Below, piece by piece: positions 41,373-49,903 of a stretch of 64,000 bases of DNA (its first letter is position 1; each line of letters begins with the position of its first letter). The position numbers were made by a program, and so were the translations under genes. The notes beneath the pieces are model-generated. The model saw only the letters and a list, made by a program, of their open reading frames with translations, was not told where the DNA came from and made no database searches. This DNA is from Paenibacillus_AA sp045062745. Lineage in GTDB: Bacteria > Bacillota > Bacilli > Paenibacillales > NBRC-103111. The DNA lies in NCBI RefSeq assembly GCF_045062745.1, contig NZ_JBJGED010000008.1, positions 177,591-241,590 of the forward strand, written 5' to 3'.

Positions 41373-42905
41373 TTACCCGTTCTCACTCGACTTCATCTTG
41401 ATGACCGTATGGATGCGCAGCACGGCGGCCGCCACTTCGCCTGCGGCGAGCAGCGCGTGAATCTTCACGGGAGCGGGGTCGACGATGCCCCGCTCCAACA
41501 CGTCCATGAGCCGTCCCGTGTCGCAATCGACGGCGATGCTGTCCGACTGCGCCGCGAGCTGAGCCGCCCGCACCTGCTCGACCTGCTCGAGCGGGTTGAA
41601 CCCGGCGTTCAGCACCATCTGCGCGAGCGGCTTCTGCAGCGCGGCGACGACGGCGGCGACGCCGAACGCCTCCATGCCCTTGACCGTCTCGCGATAGCGG
41701 TCAAGCTCGTGGGCGGCGGCGAGCTCAACCGCGCCGCCGCCGGGCAAGTAGCCGCCGCGCACGGCGGCCTGCACCGCCGAGGCGGCGTCGCGGGCGATGC
41801 GCGCCCGCTCGCCGACGACTTCGGCGGTGCTCCCGCCGACGAGCACGGTCGCGGCGGGCAGGCCGGCGCCGCCGGCGAGGCGTACCTGCTCGATCCGCGC
41901 GTCGTAGCGGATCGTGGCGCAGGCGCCGAGGTACGGCGCGAGCTCGGCCGACGCCTTCTTCAGCACCGAGCGGCGGATCGGCCGCGCGCCGGTGTGGTCG
42001 CAGATGCGCTGCAGGTCGCGCTTCGGCACGCGCTGCAGCACGATGATGCCATGGTCGGCGCAAAACTGCTCCGCCTCCTGGTCGACCCCGCGGTCGACGG
42101 CGACGAATCCGATGCCGAGCTCGAGCAGCTTATCCAGATTCGTCTTGAACTCTTCCTTCAGCTGCAAATACCGGTGGAACCCGGCCTCCGTCACCATCGC
42201 TTCCTCGTCCTGCTTCTCCGGCTCCAGGCCGTCGTGCAGCACGAGCACCCGCGGCCGCTCGCGCTCCACCGCGAGCATCTGGGCGTGGATCGGCTTGTGC
42301 TTCAGCAGCAAGCCGGTCCACACCTCGGAGAGCGGCTTGTCGTGCGCGACGATCGCGTCCGCGAACCGGTGCTCCTCGCCGCTCAGCGCGTCTACGCCGA
42401 GCCGGTCGGCGGCGGCCATGACGAGCTCGGCCAGCTGCCGGTCCTCGCGCGCCGCCACGTGGGCGACCCGGTACAGCCTCGGGTCGCCCAAGCCTTCGAT
42501 CGGCCGGCTCCGGGCCTGCAGCATCTCGGCGGCGAGCCGGACGCCTTCCTGCATCCCGGTGACGACCTTCGACACGGGCACGCCCCGCGTCACCTGGCCG
42601 ACACCCTCGGCCACGAGGGCGCCGGCCAGCACCGTCGCCGTCGTCGTGCCGTCGCCGACGCGCTCCTGCTGCGACTTCGCGACCTGCACGAGCATGCGCG
42701 CCGCCGGGTGCGTGACGTCCATCTGCTGCAGAATCGTCGCTCCGTCGTTCGTGACTAGCACCTCGCCGCCCGGGCCGACGAGCATCGTATCGAGCCCCTT
42801 CGGGCCAAGCGTGCCTTCCACCGCCGAGCAGATGGCCCGAATGGCCCCCGCATTGTTCAGCAGCGTGGCATACCGCTCTTCGCTGTCCGCATTCCCCTGC
42901 TTCAT
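41373..42905 (-). CDS. Archaeal-like (group III) chaperonin, TCP-1/Cpn60 family
   Basis: Chaperonin of 510 residues that resembles thermosome/TCP-1 subunits more than GroEL. Visible signatures are TLGPKGLDTMLV near 33, VTNDGATILQQMDVTHPAA near 52, the ATP motif VGDGTTTATVLAGAL near 85, an apical domain with LEPEKQDEEAMVTEAGFHRY that fits the group II built-in lid protrusion (about 225-270), and IARDAASAVQAAVRGGYLPGGGAVE near 395. There is no GroEL-type GGM tail and no GroES gene here. It lies between hrcA and grpE under the CIRCE promoter. Such chaperonins inside dnaK operons of some Firmicutes are known as group III; they close without a GroES. Confidence 0.88.
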   Translation of the reverse strand: MKQGNADSEERYATLLNNAGAIRAICSAVEGTLGPKGLDTMLVGPGGEVLVTNDGATILQQMDVTHPAARMLVQVAKSQQERVGDGTTTATVLAGALVAEGVGQVTRGVPVSKVVTGMQEGVRLAAEMLQARSRPIEGLGDPRLYRVAHVAAREDRQLAELVMAAADRLGVDALSGEEHRFADAIVAHDKPLSEVWTGLLLKHKPIHAQMLAVERERPRVLVLHDGLEPEKQDEEAMVTEAGFHRYLQLKEEFKTNLDKLLELGIGFVAVDRGVDQEAEQFCADHGIIVLQRVPKRDLQRICDHTGARPIRRSVLKKASAELAPYLGACATIRYDARIEQVRLAGGAGLPAATVLVGGSTAEVVGERARIARDAASAVQAAVRGGYLPGGGAVELAAAHELDRYRETVKGMEAFGVAAVVAALQKPLAQMVLNAGFNPLEQVEQVRAAQLAAQSDSIAVDCDTGRLMDVLERGIVDPAPVKIHALLAAGEVAAAVLRIHTVIKMKSSENG

Positions 42906-42950
42906 CCGATTCGCATCCCCTACTGCATCACTTTGGCGTTAACTTCCCGA

Positions 42951-43976
42951 TTACTTGTACCAGCGGCCCAGCAAGACCGCCATATCCTTCGAGAGCACAT
43001 CGAGCAAGCTGATCACTTTGCCATATTCCATGCGTGTCGGTCCCATGATGCCGATCGTGCCTAGCGTACGTCCGTCAATCGAGTATGTGGCTGTGATCAA
43101 GCTGCACGTATTCATTGCTTCTACGGTGTTCTCCGTTCCGATTCGCACTTGAATGCCGTCGGAGGTGGCGGACACGAGCCGCATCAGCGTCTGGGTCTCG
43201 TCGAACAGATCGAGAATGCTCTTGACCTTGCCCACGTCCCGGAACTCCGGCTGCGTCAGCATGTTCGTAGCGCCGCTGATGAAGATGCGGTCATCCTCGT
43301 CGTGCAGCAGCACGCCTTCGATCAAGCTCACCAATTCTTCGTACTGCGTCGAGTAATGGCTGAGCTCCGCGCCGATCTCATTGTACAGCTTCGACTTGAA
43401 ATGCAAGAGCGGCACGCCCGTCATCCGCGCATTCAGCATGTTCACGACCCGCTCCATCTCCGACATCGAGACGCCGTCCGGGATCATGACGACCTTATTC
43501 TCGACGTGGCCGGTGTTCGTGACGACGATCACGACGGCGGATTGGTCGTTCAGCGGGATCATCTGCACATGCTTGAGCGTCGTCCCCATCAGCTCGGGAC
43601 CCAAGACGATCGACGTATAATTCGTCAAGCTGGATAGAATGACGGCCACGTGCTGAATCGCGCGCTCCATCTCATCCAGCTTCTCCGCGAAAAACTGCTT
43701 GATGACCTCGAGCTCCTGTCTCGACAGGTTGCCCCGCTTCACCAGATGGTCGACATAATAGCGATAGCCTTTATTAGAAGGAATACGGCCGGCAGAAGTA
43801 TGGGGCTGCTCGAGAAAGCCGAGCTCCTCCAGATCCGACATCTCGTTGCGGATCGTCGCCGGACTGAAGCTGACGTCGGTGCGCTTGGAGATCGTACGGG
43901 ATCCGACCGGTTCGGCCGACCGAATATAGTCATCCACGATGGCGCTAAGTATTAATCTCTGACGTTCCGATAACAT
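42951..43976 (-). CDS. hrcA: Heat-inducible transcription repressor HrcA
   Basis: Repressor that binds CIRCE and is itself folded by chaperonins. The 341 residues have the winged-helix domain (MLSERQRLILSAIVDDYIRS; VSFSPATIRNEMSDLEELGFLEQPHTSAGRIPS near 35-65) and the GAF-like domains ending with DGRTLGTIGIMGPTRMEYGKVISLLD. ATG at 43976 follows GGGAGGG at 7 bases. A perfect CIRCE element and promoter lie 55-125 bases upstream, so the operon hrcA-chaperonin-grpE-dnaK-dnaJ (and probably lspA) is autoregulated. Confidence 0.97.
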   Translation of the reverse strand: MLSERQRLILSAIVDDYIRSAEPVGSRTISKRTDVSFSPATIRNEMSDLEELGFLEQPHTSAGRIPSNKGYRYYVDHLVKRGNLSRQELEVIKQFFAEKLDEMERAIQHVAVILSSLTNYTSIVLGPELMGTTLKHVQMIPLNDQSAVVIVVTNTGHVENKVVMIPDGVSMSEMERVVNMLNARMTGVPLLHFKSKLYNEIGAELSHYSTQYEELVSLIEGVLLHDEDDRIFISGATNMLTQPEFRDVGKVKSILDLFDETQTLMRLVSATSDGIQVRIGTENTVEAMNTCSLITATYSIDGRTLGTIGIMGPTRMEYGKVISLLDVLSKDMAVLLGRWYK

Positions 43977-44031
43977 ATGGCCGCCCTCCCTGCAGGTCCC
44001 ATGCGTTACGCTGGTGTATTTCCCCTCATCG

Positions 44032-44058
44032 TTAGCACTCGAGCGAAAGGAGTGCTAA
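44032..44058. promoter_or_regulatory. CIRCE operator
   Basis: TTAGCACTC-N9-GAGTGCTAA, a perfect 9-bp inverted repeat with the canonical 9-base spacer, between the promoter and hrcA. Binding site of HrcA. Confidence 0.97.
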
Positions 44059-44069
44059 TTCCTATAAAC

Positions 44070-44099
44070 AAAATACCAAAAAGAAAAGCCCCTTGTCAA
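44070..44099 (-). promoter_or_regulatory. Sigma-A promoter of the hrcA operon
   Basis: On the minus strand TTGACA (44094-44099), an 18-base spacer and TATTTT (44070-44075), with TGG directly upstream forming an extended -10. The CIRCE repeat starts 12 bases downstream, so HrcA blocks the start region. Confidence 0.8.
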
Positions 44100-44100
44100 G

Positions 44101-44568
44101 TCAGTCAAGGCGCTTCAGAACCGCTATTTCGTCGCAGCAGTGCTGCTTTTTGCAATGGACGCAATCGGTCCAAACCTTCTCCGGAAAAATCTCCTTGTTG
44201 ACGACGGTGAAGCCGTTTTTCTCAAAAAATTTGTCTTCGTACGTCAAGGCCATGACCTTAGGAATGCCTTCCTTCCTCGCCTCATCCACTAGGAACTCGA
44301 CGACCCGGCTACCGATGCCCATCCCCTTGTGCCCGTCCGTGACCCCGAGCGAGCGAATCTCGACGAGATCCGTCCCGAGCCTGAAGAGCGAGCCGCAGCC
44401 GACGAATTGTCCCCCCGCTTCCGCAATCACGAACGTATCTATATAGCGCAGGAGCGCTTCCCTAGAACGCGGCAGCATAATTCCTTTTTCCGCATATCCT
44501 TGAATCAGCTCATACAACGCGTCCACGTCATCCGCGGCCGCCTTCCGGCAAGTCACCGTCATGTTCAT
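44101..44568 (-). CDS. GNAT N-acetyltransferase, ArgA-like (short N-acetylglutamate synthase type)
   Basis: Acetyl-CoA-dependent acetyltransferase of 155 residues. The family features of short ArgA-type enzymes are visible: ADDVDALYELIQGYAEKGIMLPRS at the N-terminus, LVEIRSLGVTDGHKGMGIGSRVVEFL (acetyl-CoA loop, about 70-95), ALTYEDKFFEKNGF and the C-terminal Cys-rich KVWTDCVHCKKQHCCDEIA. The ATG at 44568 is 6 bases from GGGTGGGA. A palindrome matching the ARG-box pattern overlaps the promoter, supporting a role in arginine synthesis. Ends directly before the hrcA promoter. Confidence 0.8.
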   Translation of the reverse strand: MNMTVTCRKAAADDVDALYELIQGYAEKGIMLPRSREALLRYIDTFVIAEAGGQFVGCGSLFRLGTDLVEIRSLGVTDGHKGMGIGSRVVEFLVDEARKEGIPKVMALTYEDKFFEKNGFTVVNKEIFPEKVWTDCVHCKKQHCCDEIAVLKRLD

Positions 44569-44608
44569 CTTGCATCCCACCCATGAATGTCGAGTTCGTA
44601 CTGAAATA

Positions 44609-44622
44609 TGTATAAATATACA
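44609..44622. promoter_or_regulatory. ARG-box-like operator over the acetyltransferase -10 box
   Basis: TGTATAAATATACA fits the AhrC/ArgR half-pattern TGNATWWWWATNCA at every position. It sits within a larger inverted repeat, CGTACTG (44597-44603) to CAGTACG (44624-44630), that is broken by four extra bases on one side. It covers the -10 hexamer, so arginine-dependent repression is likely. Confidence 0.6.
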
Positions 44623-44643
44623 TCAGTACGTATGATTGAGCAA
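44615..44643 (-). promoter_or_regulatory. Promoter of the ArgA-like acetyltransferase gene
   Basis: On the minus strand TTGCTC (44638-44643), 17-base spacer, TATATT (44615-44620), about 47 bases before the start. Confidence 0.55.
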
Positions 44644-44703
44644 GCGTTTTTTCAACCATTCGGATGCAGGGGCACCGTTAAAAGGCCCTACCTTACGCTT
44701 CAC

Positions 44704-45861
44704 TCAATCCTCCAGGAATTGCGCGAATACGTCGTTCCCGAACAGCAAGCCTTGCTCGGACAGCCGGTAACCCTCACCGTCGCTGATCAGCATCCCTTGC
44801 GCGATCAGACGCTGGAGCGGCGCGGCGAACACCTCTTGCAGCTCGCGGCCGAACTGCGCGCGGAACTCCTCCCGCTTCACTCCTCGCAGCTGGCGCAAAC
44901 CCACCATCATGAAATCTTCCATCGCTTCCTGCTCGGTGACTTCGAACCGCTCGAGAATCGGGAGCCCCTGTCGCGTCGCCTCGATGTACGGCTGCACGCC
45001 CTTGATATTAACGTGGCGGAAGCCTCGCATATACCCGTGCGCCCCTGCTCCGATCCCGTAATAGCTCTCGTTGCGCCAATAGGCGGAGTTGTGGCGGCTC
45101 TGACGGCCCGGCCGGGCGAAGTTGCTGATCTCGTACTGCTCGTACCCCGCTTCCTTCAATCGACGCATGATCGTCAAGTACATCGCCAGCTCGTCTTCCT
45201 CGTCCGGCAGCGGCAGCTTGTTCTTGTGGTACAACGTGTGGAAGAGAGTGTTCTCCTCGATCTTCAGGCTGTAGATGGAATAATGCTGAAGATCGAGCGC
45301 CAGCGCTTTGTCCAGCGTGTCCTCCATAATCGCCGTCGTCTGCTTCGGCAGGCCGAACATGAGGTCGATGGACAAGTTGTCGAAGCCGACCGCCTTCGCG
45401 TTCTCGAGGCTCCGGTACACGTCGTCCGTATTGTGGATCCGTCCGAGCTCGAGCAAAAGCGCGTTGTCGAACGATTGCACGCCAAAGCTGATCCGGTTCA
45501 CGCCGCCTTCCTTCATCGCATGCAGCTTCTCGAGATCGGTCGTCCCGGGATTCGCTTCCATCGAGAACTCGAGACCGGCCGCCTGATCGGGAAAATACGT
45601 CTGCACGAGCTGCAGAAACCGCCGCATCTGATCCGGCAGCAGCACGGTAGGCGTGCCTCCGCCGACGAATACCGTCTCGATCGCACGCGCCGGCACCTCG
45701 GTCACAGTCCGCTCCATCTCGCGCTCGAGGGCGTCGAGATAATCCTGCACCGGCTGCCCTTTCAGCACGTACGAGTTGAAGTCGCAGTAGTGGCACTTGT
45801 TCGTGCAAAAAGGGATGTGAATGTACACCGCCTTTGGCAGCTCCGTCTTTTGTCTCATCAT
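44704..45861 (-). CDS. hemW: Radical SAM heme chaperone HemW
   Basis: Radical-SAM protein related to HemN that binds and delivers heme. The 385 residues have the cluster motif CTNKCHYCDF near 19-28 (CxxxCxxC), FVGGGTPTVL near 66, NPGTTD, RISFGVQSFDN and a C-terminal HemW domain (GAHGYMRGFRH; QEAMEDFMMVGLRQLRGV). It lacks the extra N-terminal cysteine of coproporphyrinogen oxidase HemN. ATG at 45861 (or the next codon) is preceded by GGGGGAGTAGG. Located between lepA and hrcA as in Bacillus. Confidence 0.95.
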   Translation of the reverse strand: MMRQKTELPKAVYIHIPFCTNKCHYCDFNSYVLKGQPVQDYLDALEREMERTVTEVPARAIETVFVGGGTPTVLLPDQMRRFLQLVQTYFPDQAAGLEFSMEANPGTTDLEKLHAMKEGGVNRISFGVQSFDNALLLELGRIHNTDDVYRSLENAKAVGFDNLSIDLMFGLPKQTTAIMEDTLDKALALDLQHYSIYSLKIEENTLFHTLYHKNKLPLPDEEDELAMYLTIMRRLKEAGYEQYEISNFARPGRQSRHNSAYWRNESYYGIGAGAHGYMRGFRHVNIKGVQPYIEATRQGLPILERFEVTEQEAMEDFMMVGLRQLRGVKREEFRAQFGRELQEVFAAPLQRLIAQGMLISDGEGYRLSEQGLLFGNDVFAQFLED

Positions 45862-45913
45862 TTCTTCCTACTCCCCCTTCCCGCGTGGAGGTTCCTTGTT
45901 TTAACTCCCCCAC

Positions 45914-45946
45914 AAAAATCGACGAGGAGGCTTCTCGAGCCTCCTC
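45914..45946 (-). terminator. Terminator downstream of lepA
   Basis: GAGGAGGCT (45924-45932) pairs with AGCCTCCTC (45938-45946); on the minus strand a run of five T follows after four bases. It separates lepA from hemW. Confidence 0.65.
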
Positions 45947-45983
45947 CCCAAAAACTATGCGAAGCGCCAAGTCACAAAAGGTC

Positions 45984-46130
45984 TTAAGGAGCCGGAGCAG
46001 CGACCTCTTGCAGTCTTGTTTCTACATTAGCCAAAATTTCATCAAAGAAACCTGACTGCAACGGGAGCGCGGAGGCCCTTAAGTCCTGTCGTGACGTTAT
46101 GCGCTTTAATGGTTTTGAGCTTTGGCACGA
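45984..46130 (-). other. Open frame in phase with lepA after its stop (49 codons)
   Basis: After the lepA TAG (46131-46133) the same frame remains open for 48 sense codons to a TAA at 45984. The last 25 codons from a TTG at 46061 read as a plausible small protein (MQSGFFDEILANVETRLQEV then APAP-type end). No good ribosome site is present, so chance is as likely as a small gene. Confidence 0.25.
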
Positions 46131-47945
46131 CTACTCGTCGATTTTCAAGACCGCCATAAAGGCCTCTTGCGGAACCTCCACGCTACCCACCTGCTTCATA
46201 CGCTTCTTGCCTTCCTTCTGCTTTTCGAGCAGCTTGCGCTTCCGCGAGATGTCGCCGCCGTAACATTTGGCCAACACGTTTTTGCGCATCGCCTTGACCG
46301 TCTCCCGCGCCACGACCTTATGCCCGATCGCCGCCTGAATCGGCACCTCAAACATTTGGCGTGGAATGATGTCCTTCAGCTTCTCGCAAATGATCCGGCC
46401 CCGGTTGTACGCCCGGTCGCGGTGCACGATGAACGACAGCGCGTCCACCTGTTCGTTGTTGAGCAGGATGTCCATTTTGACCAAATTCGAGCGTTTGTAG
46501 CCGGACAACACGTAATCGAACGAAGCGTAGCCTTTCGTGCTCGACTTCAGCTGATCGAAAAAGTCGTAGACGATCTCGGACAGCGGCATGTCGTACGTCA
46601 GCGTGACGCGGGTCGTGTCGAGATATTCCATGTTGAGGAACTCGCCGCGCTTGCCTTGGCAGAGCTCCATGATTGCACCTACGTAGTCGTTAGGCACGAT
46701 AATGGACGCCTTAACGTAAGGCTCCTCCACGTAATCGATGCGTCCGGTCTCCGGGTACAACGAAGGATTGTCGATGTGCAGTACTTCGCCGTTCGTCAGC
46801 GTCACCCGGAAAATAACGCTCGGAGCGGTCGTAATGAGCGGAATGTTGAATTCCCGCTCGATGCGCTCCTGGATAATCTCCATGTGCAGCAAGCCAAGGA
46901 ACCCGCAGCGGAAGCCGAAACCAAGCGCAGATGACGTCTCCGGCTCGTACTTCAAGGAAGCGTCGTTCAGCTCGAGCTTCTCCAGCGCTTCGCGCAAGTC
47001 GTTGTAGTCCGACGTCTCGATCGGATACAGCCCGCAATAGACCATCGGATTGATTTTGCGGTAGCCGGGCAACGGCTCGGGAGCGGGCCTCTTCGCATCC
47101 GTGATCGTGTCGCCTACGCGCGTATCCTTCACATTCTTGATCCCCGCCACGACGAAGCCGACGTCGCCGATCGTGAGCTCGTCCACGATAGACATGCGCG
47201 GCTTGAAGGCGCCTACCTCGATAACCTCGAACTCCGCGCCGGTGGCCATGAAGCGGATCGGGGTGCCTTTGCGAATCGTCCCGTCGACGACCCGCACATA
47301 AACGATGACGCCCTTGTACGCGTCATAGTGGGAGTCGAAGATCAGCGCCTTGAGCGGCGCATTCTCGTCGCCCTGTGGTGGCGGAACCTTCTGAACGACC
47401 TGCTCCAAAATCTCCTTGATCCCGATCCCGGCCTTCGCGGAAGCGAGCACCGCGTCGCTCGTGTCCAAGCCGATGACTTCCTCGATCTCCGCCTTAACCC
47501 GCTCGGGGTCGGCGCTCGGCAGGTCGATCTTATTGATGACCGGCAAAATCTCCAAGTTGTTGTCCAGAGCCAAATACACGTTGGCAAGCGTCTGAGCCTC
47601 GATGCCTTGGGCCGCATCCACGACGAGAAGCGCGCCTTCGCACGCGGCCATGCTCCGCGACACCTCGTACGTGAAGTCGACGTGTCCCGGAGTATCGATC
47701 AAATTCAGAATGTATTGTTCGCCGTCATCGGCGCGATAGTTCAACCGAACGGCCTGCAGTTTAATCGTAATGCCGCGTTCCCGCTCCAGATCCATCTGGT
47801 CGAGCACCTGCTCCTGCATTTCGCGCGAGGAGAGCGCCCCGGTAAACTCCAGGATCCGGTCGGCCAACGTCGACTTGCCATGGTCGATGTGGGCGATGAT
47901 CGAGAAGTTGCGGATTTTTTGCTGACGTTCCAAACGTTCGGACAT
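46131..47945 (-). CDS. lepA: Elongation factor 4 (LepA)
   Basis: Ribosome-bound GTPase that acts in initiation and back-translocation. The 604 residues have G1 HIDHGKSTL near 20, DTPGHVDF near 80, NKIDLP near 135, EF-G-like domains and the LepA-specific C-terminal domain (IGHKVVARETVKAMRKNVLAKCYGGDISRKRKLLEKQKEGKKRMKQ is present in full). ATG at 47945 follows AGGGGG at 7 bases; an upstream frame to 48026 lacks support. Position after spoIIP-yqxA matches Bacillus. Confidence 0.97.
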   Translation of the reverse strand: MSERLERQQKIRNFSIIAHIDHGKSTLADRILEFTGALSSREMQEQVLDQMDLERERGITIKLQAVRLNYRADDGEQYILNLIDTPGHVDFTYEVSRSMAACEGALLVVDAAQGIEAQTLANVYLALDNNLEILPVINKIDLPSADPERVKAEIEEVIGLDTSDAVLASAKAGIGIKEILEQVVQKVPPPQGDENAPLKALIFDSHYDAYKGVIVYVRVVDGTIRKGTPIRFMATGAEFEVIEVGAFKPRMSIVDELTIGDVGFVVAGIKNVKDTRVGDTITDAKRPAPEPLPGYRKINPMVYCGLYPIETSDYNDLREALEKLELNDASLKYEPETSSALGFGFRCGFLGLLHMEIIQERIEREFNIPLITTAPSVIFRVTLTNGEVLHIDNPSLYPETGRIDYVEEPYVKASIIVPNDYVGAIMELCQGKRGEFLNMEYLDTTRVTLTYDMPLSEIVYDFFDQLKSSTKGYASFDYVLSGYKRSNLVKMDILLNNEQVDALSFIVHRDRAYNRGRIICEKLKDIIPRQMFEVPIQAAIGHKVVARETVKAMRKNVLAKCYGGDISRKRKLLEKQKEGKKRMKQVGSVEVPQEAFMAVLKIDE

Positions 47946-48054
47946 GCTGATCCCCCTGCGTTTCAAATACTTCCTATTATACCAGCAACGGCGAACTCCA
48001 GCAACGCGGCAGCCGTCCGGTACCAAGAAGCGCTCAGGGGAAGTGCGGGCGGGA

Positions 48055-48567
48055 CTAATTCACCAGGCCGTCGAACAGCCCCACCACAGCTCGAATCGCA
48101 GAATGCGCCATGCCCTGCAGCAGATCGCCGATCCCGTTGCCGAGCTTGTTCACGCCGGAGTCCGCGCTGCCCGCAGGGAGGCCCGCTCCGGTCGGCGCAT
48201 GCTGCCCGTTGCCCGCGCCAGTGCCAGCACCTGTACCCGCCCCCGAGACCGCCCCCGCTCCCGTGCCGGCGCCCGCCTGCGGTACCGGGCCGTTAGTGCC
48301 GGTTTTCCCGCCAGTCGCGGGCGCGGTGCCGCCAGTCTGCGGACGCGTCGCGCCGTTCTGCGCCCCGGTCTGGACCGTGCCGGCTGCCTGCGCCGTATTG
48401 CCGCGGCCGGGGGCGGCGCTCTCCACCGCAGGCAGACCCGCGTCCGCCGGGTAAACCGGTCCTTGGATCCGCTCCATCCCCCTAGTCGCGATCTCGACGC
48501 CGAAAAAGATACCGAAGCCGGTCATCAGCACAAGTCCGAGCAAAGTCAGTGTGTACCGGGACATCAT
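48055..48567 (-). CDS. yqxA: YqxA-type membrane-anchored protein (DUF3679) with long Gly/Ala linker
   Basis: Member of the DUF3679 family whose gene lies between spoIIP and lepA in Bacillus; function unknown. The 170 residues have one N-terminal helix (MMSRYTLTLLGLVLMTGFGIFFG), the conserved GVEIATRGMERIQGP just after it, then about 90 residues of low-complexity Gly, Ala, Thr and Pro, and a conserved C-terminal helix (GNGIGDLLQGMAHSAIRAVVGLFDGLV). The linker is much longer than needed for the family and has repeat units such as AGTGAG. It follows spoIIP by 34 bases, so it is probably in that sporulation operon. Confidence 0.8.
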   Translation of the reverse strand: MMSRYTLTLLGLVLMTGFGIFFGVEIATRGMERIQGPVYPADAGLPAVESAAPGRGNTAQAAGTVQTGAQNGATRPQTGGTAPATGGKTGTNGPVPQAGAGTGAGAVSGAGTGAGTGAGNGQHAPTGAGLPAGSADSGVNKLGNGIGDLLQGMAHSAIRAVVGLFDGLVN

Positions 48568-48601
48568 CGTCCACTCTCCTCCCGCATGCAGCGATCCGTC
48601 T

Positions 48602-49861
48602 TTATCCGCCGGTTGGCCCGGCCTGCCGGTTTTTGCCTATAGAGACGCTTCCATTCACTTTTTCCGCGTCCCAGTAAAGATCCCCGATCACCTTGGCCAG
48701 GATGTCGGCCGTCCGGTTGCATTCCTCCAAGGTGTTGTAAGCCCCGCCGATCTCCAGCAGCATACTGTTCGGGGAGAGCGATTGATTGTACTCTCCGTGG
48801 CCTCCCGCCGCTTTATCCAGAATGCCTCTGGACAGCCCCGGATACTCCGCTTCCAGCCGGTCGTGCATTTTTTTGGCGAACGCCTCGTTTTGCTCCCAAT
48901 GCTCGTTTTTCTTCCCGACGATGAAGTACACCTTCGCATAATCCGCGCCGCCGATCGTGGCGGTCGTGATTTTCCTGGCCGCCGAGTCCCGGTGGATGTC
49001 GAACAGAAACGTCAGCCGATCATTCGCGGCAAATGCTTCTTGAACCGTTTGCTGTGAATATTTATAGGAAAAGTTCCAATTGTAATCCGGTACCGTCGTC
49101 TTATAATCCGTGCCTGAGTGAATCGTCCCGATGCCGGCCTTCTCCAGCTGCTCGGCGAGCCTCCGCCCGACCTGCGTGATGTTCTTGTCCGCGCTCTCCG
49201 CGTCCGCCACCGTGCCCGCCTGCAGCTCCGGTACCCAAGATTCCCTCGGGTGGGAGTGATAGATGAGCACCGCCTTGCGGCCATTCGTCGTGAGCCCCGA
49301 AGCCGGCGTCACGGCAGGCGTTGCAGTCGCAGTTGCAGTCGCCGTCGGTGCAGGAGTCGGCGTGGCGGTACTCGCAGGCGTTTCAGAGGGAGCCGGGGTA
49401 GCCTGCGGAGTGGGGCTAGGCGGGAACCCTCCGCCTCCCCCTGCTGTGCCGGCCGGACCGCCAGCCCCCGTTCTGGGGCCCTGGGCTCCGCCCTGTGGCA
49501 AGCCTCGCAGCTCGCCCGCGAGCAGCGACCTCGGCTCCGACGGATTCACCTGCAGCCAGAGGCCGGTCAAGTACCCGATCACCCGCTTCCCGGCGAAGAT
49601 CGAGCCTCCTTGCCGCGCCTCGGACAAGTGAGGCACCTCCAGGCTCATCATATCGAGGAAGAACGGCCGGACGACCGACGCCGCGAACCGCTGCATGGCA
49701 GGGGAAGAGCGCGCTCCGTCCTTGGCCAGCCATACCCCGGCAACGCCGACTGCCGTCAGGAGCAGGAACGTGAACGCCGCACAAGCGAGAAACGCCGCCC
49801 GTATGCCCCGACCCGCCCGCCAAAGCCCGAATAAATCCGACAACCAGTTTATGTTTCTCAC
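48602..49861 (-). CDS. spoIIP: Stage II sporulation protein P, copy B
   Basis: Septal peptidoglycan amidase/endopeptidase that works with SpoIID and SpoIIM in engulfment. The 419 residues have an N-terminal helix (about 22-48), a Pro/Thr/Ala-rich linker of about 65 residues (130-195), then the SpoIIP domain with YHSHPRESWVPEL near 205, FDIHRDSAARK near 285 and SMLLEIGGAYNTLEE near 365, so the zinc ligands and catalytic residues are present. It follows the other spoIIP gene by 42 bases in the same direction. The linker is longer and of different composition than in copy A. Confidence 0.92.
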   Translation of the reverse strand: MRNINWLSDLFGLWRAGRGIRAAFLACAAFTFLLLTAVGVAGVWLAKDGARSSPAMQRFAASVVRPFFLDMMSLEVPHLSEARQGGSIFAGKRVIGYLTGLWLQVNPSEPRSLLAGELRGLPQGGAQGPRTGAGGPAGTAGGGGGFPPSPTPQATPAPSETPASTATPTPAPTATATATATPAVTPASGLTTNGRKAVLIYHSHPRESWVPELQAGTVADAESADKNITQVGRRLAEQLEKAGIGTIHSGTDYKTTVPDYNWNFSYKYSQQTVQEAFAANDRLTFLFDIHRDSAARKITTATIGGADYAKVYFIVGKKNEHWEQNEAFAKKMHDRLEAEYPGLSRGILDKAAGGHGEYNQSLSPNSMLLEIGGAYNTLEECNRTADILAKVIGDLYWDAEKVNGSVSIGKNRQAGPTGG

Positions 49862-49903
49862 TGCGCGACCTCCTTTAAAGTAGCCATCCGCGGGCCGACC
49901 GAG

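Noticed and set aside
41373..42905. GroEL (group I) as identity of the chaperonin
   Set aside because: NDGATIL, HPAA and the apical lid segment match TCP-1/thermosome; GroEL-specific blocks and the GGM tail are absent, and no groES is adjacent.
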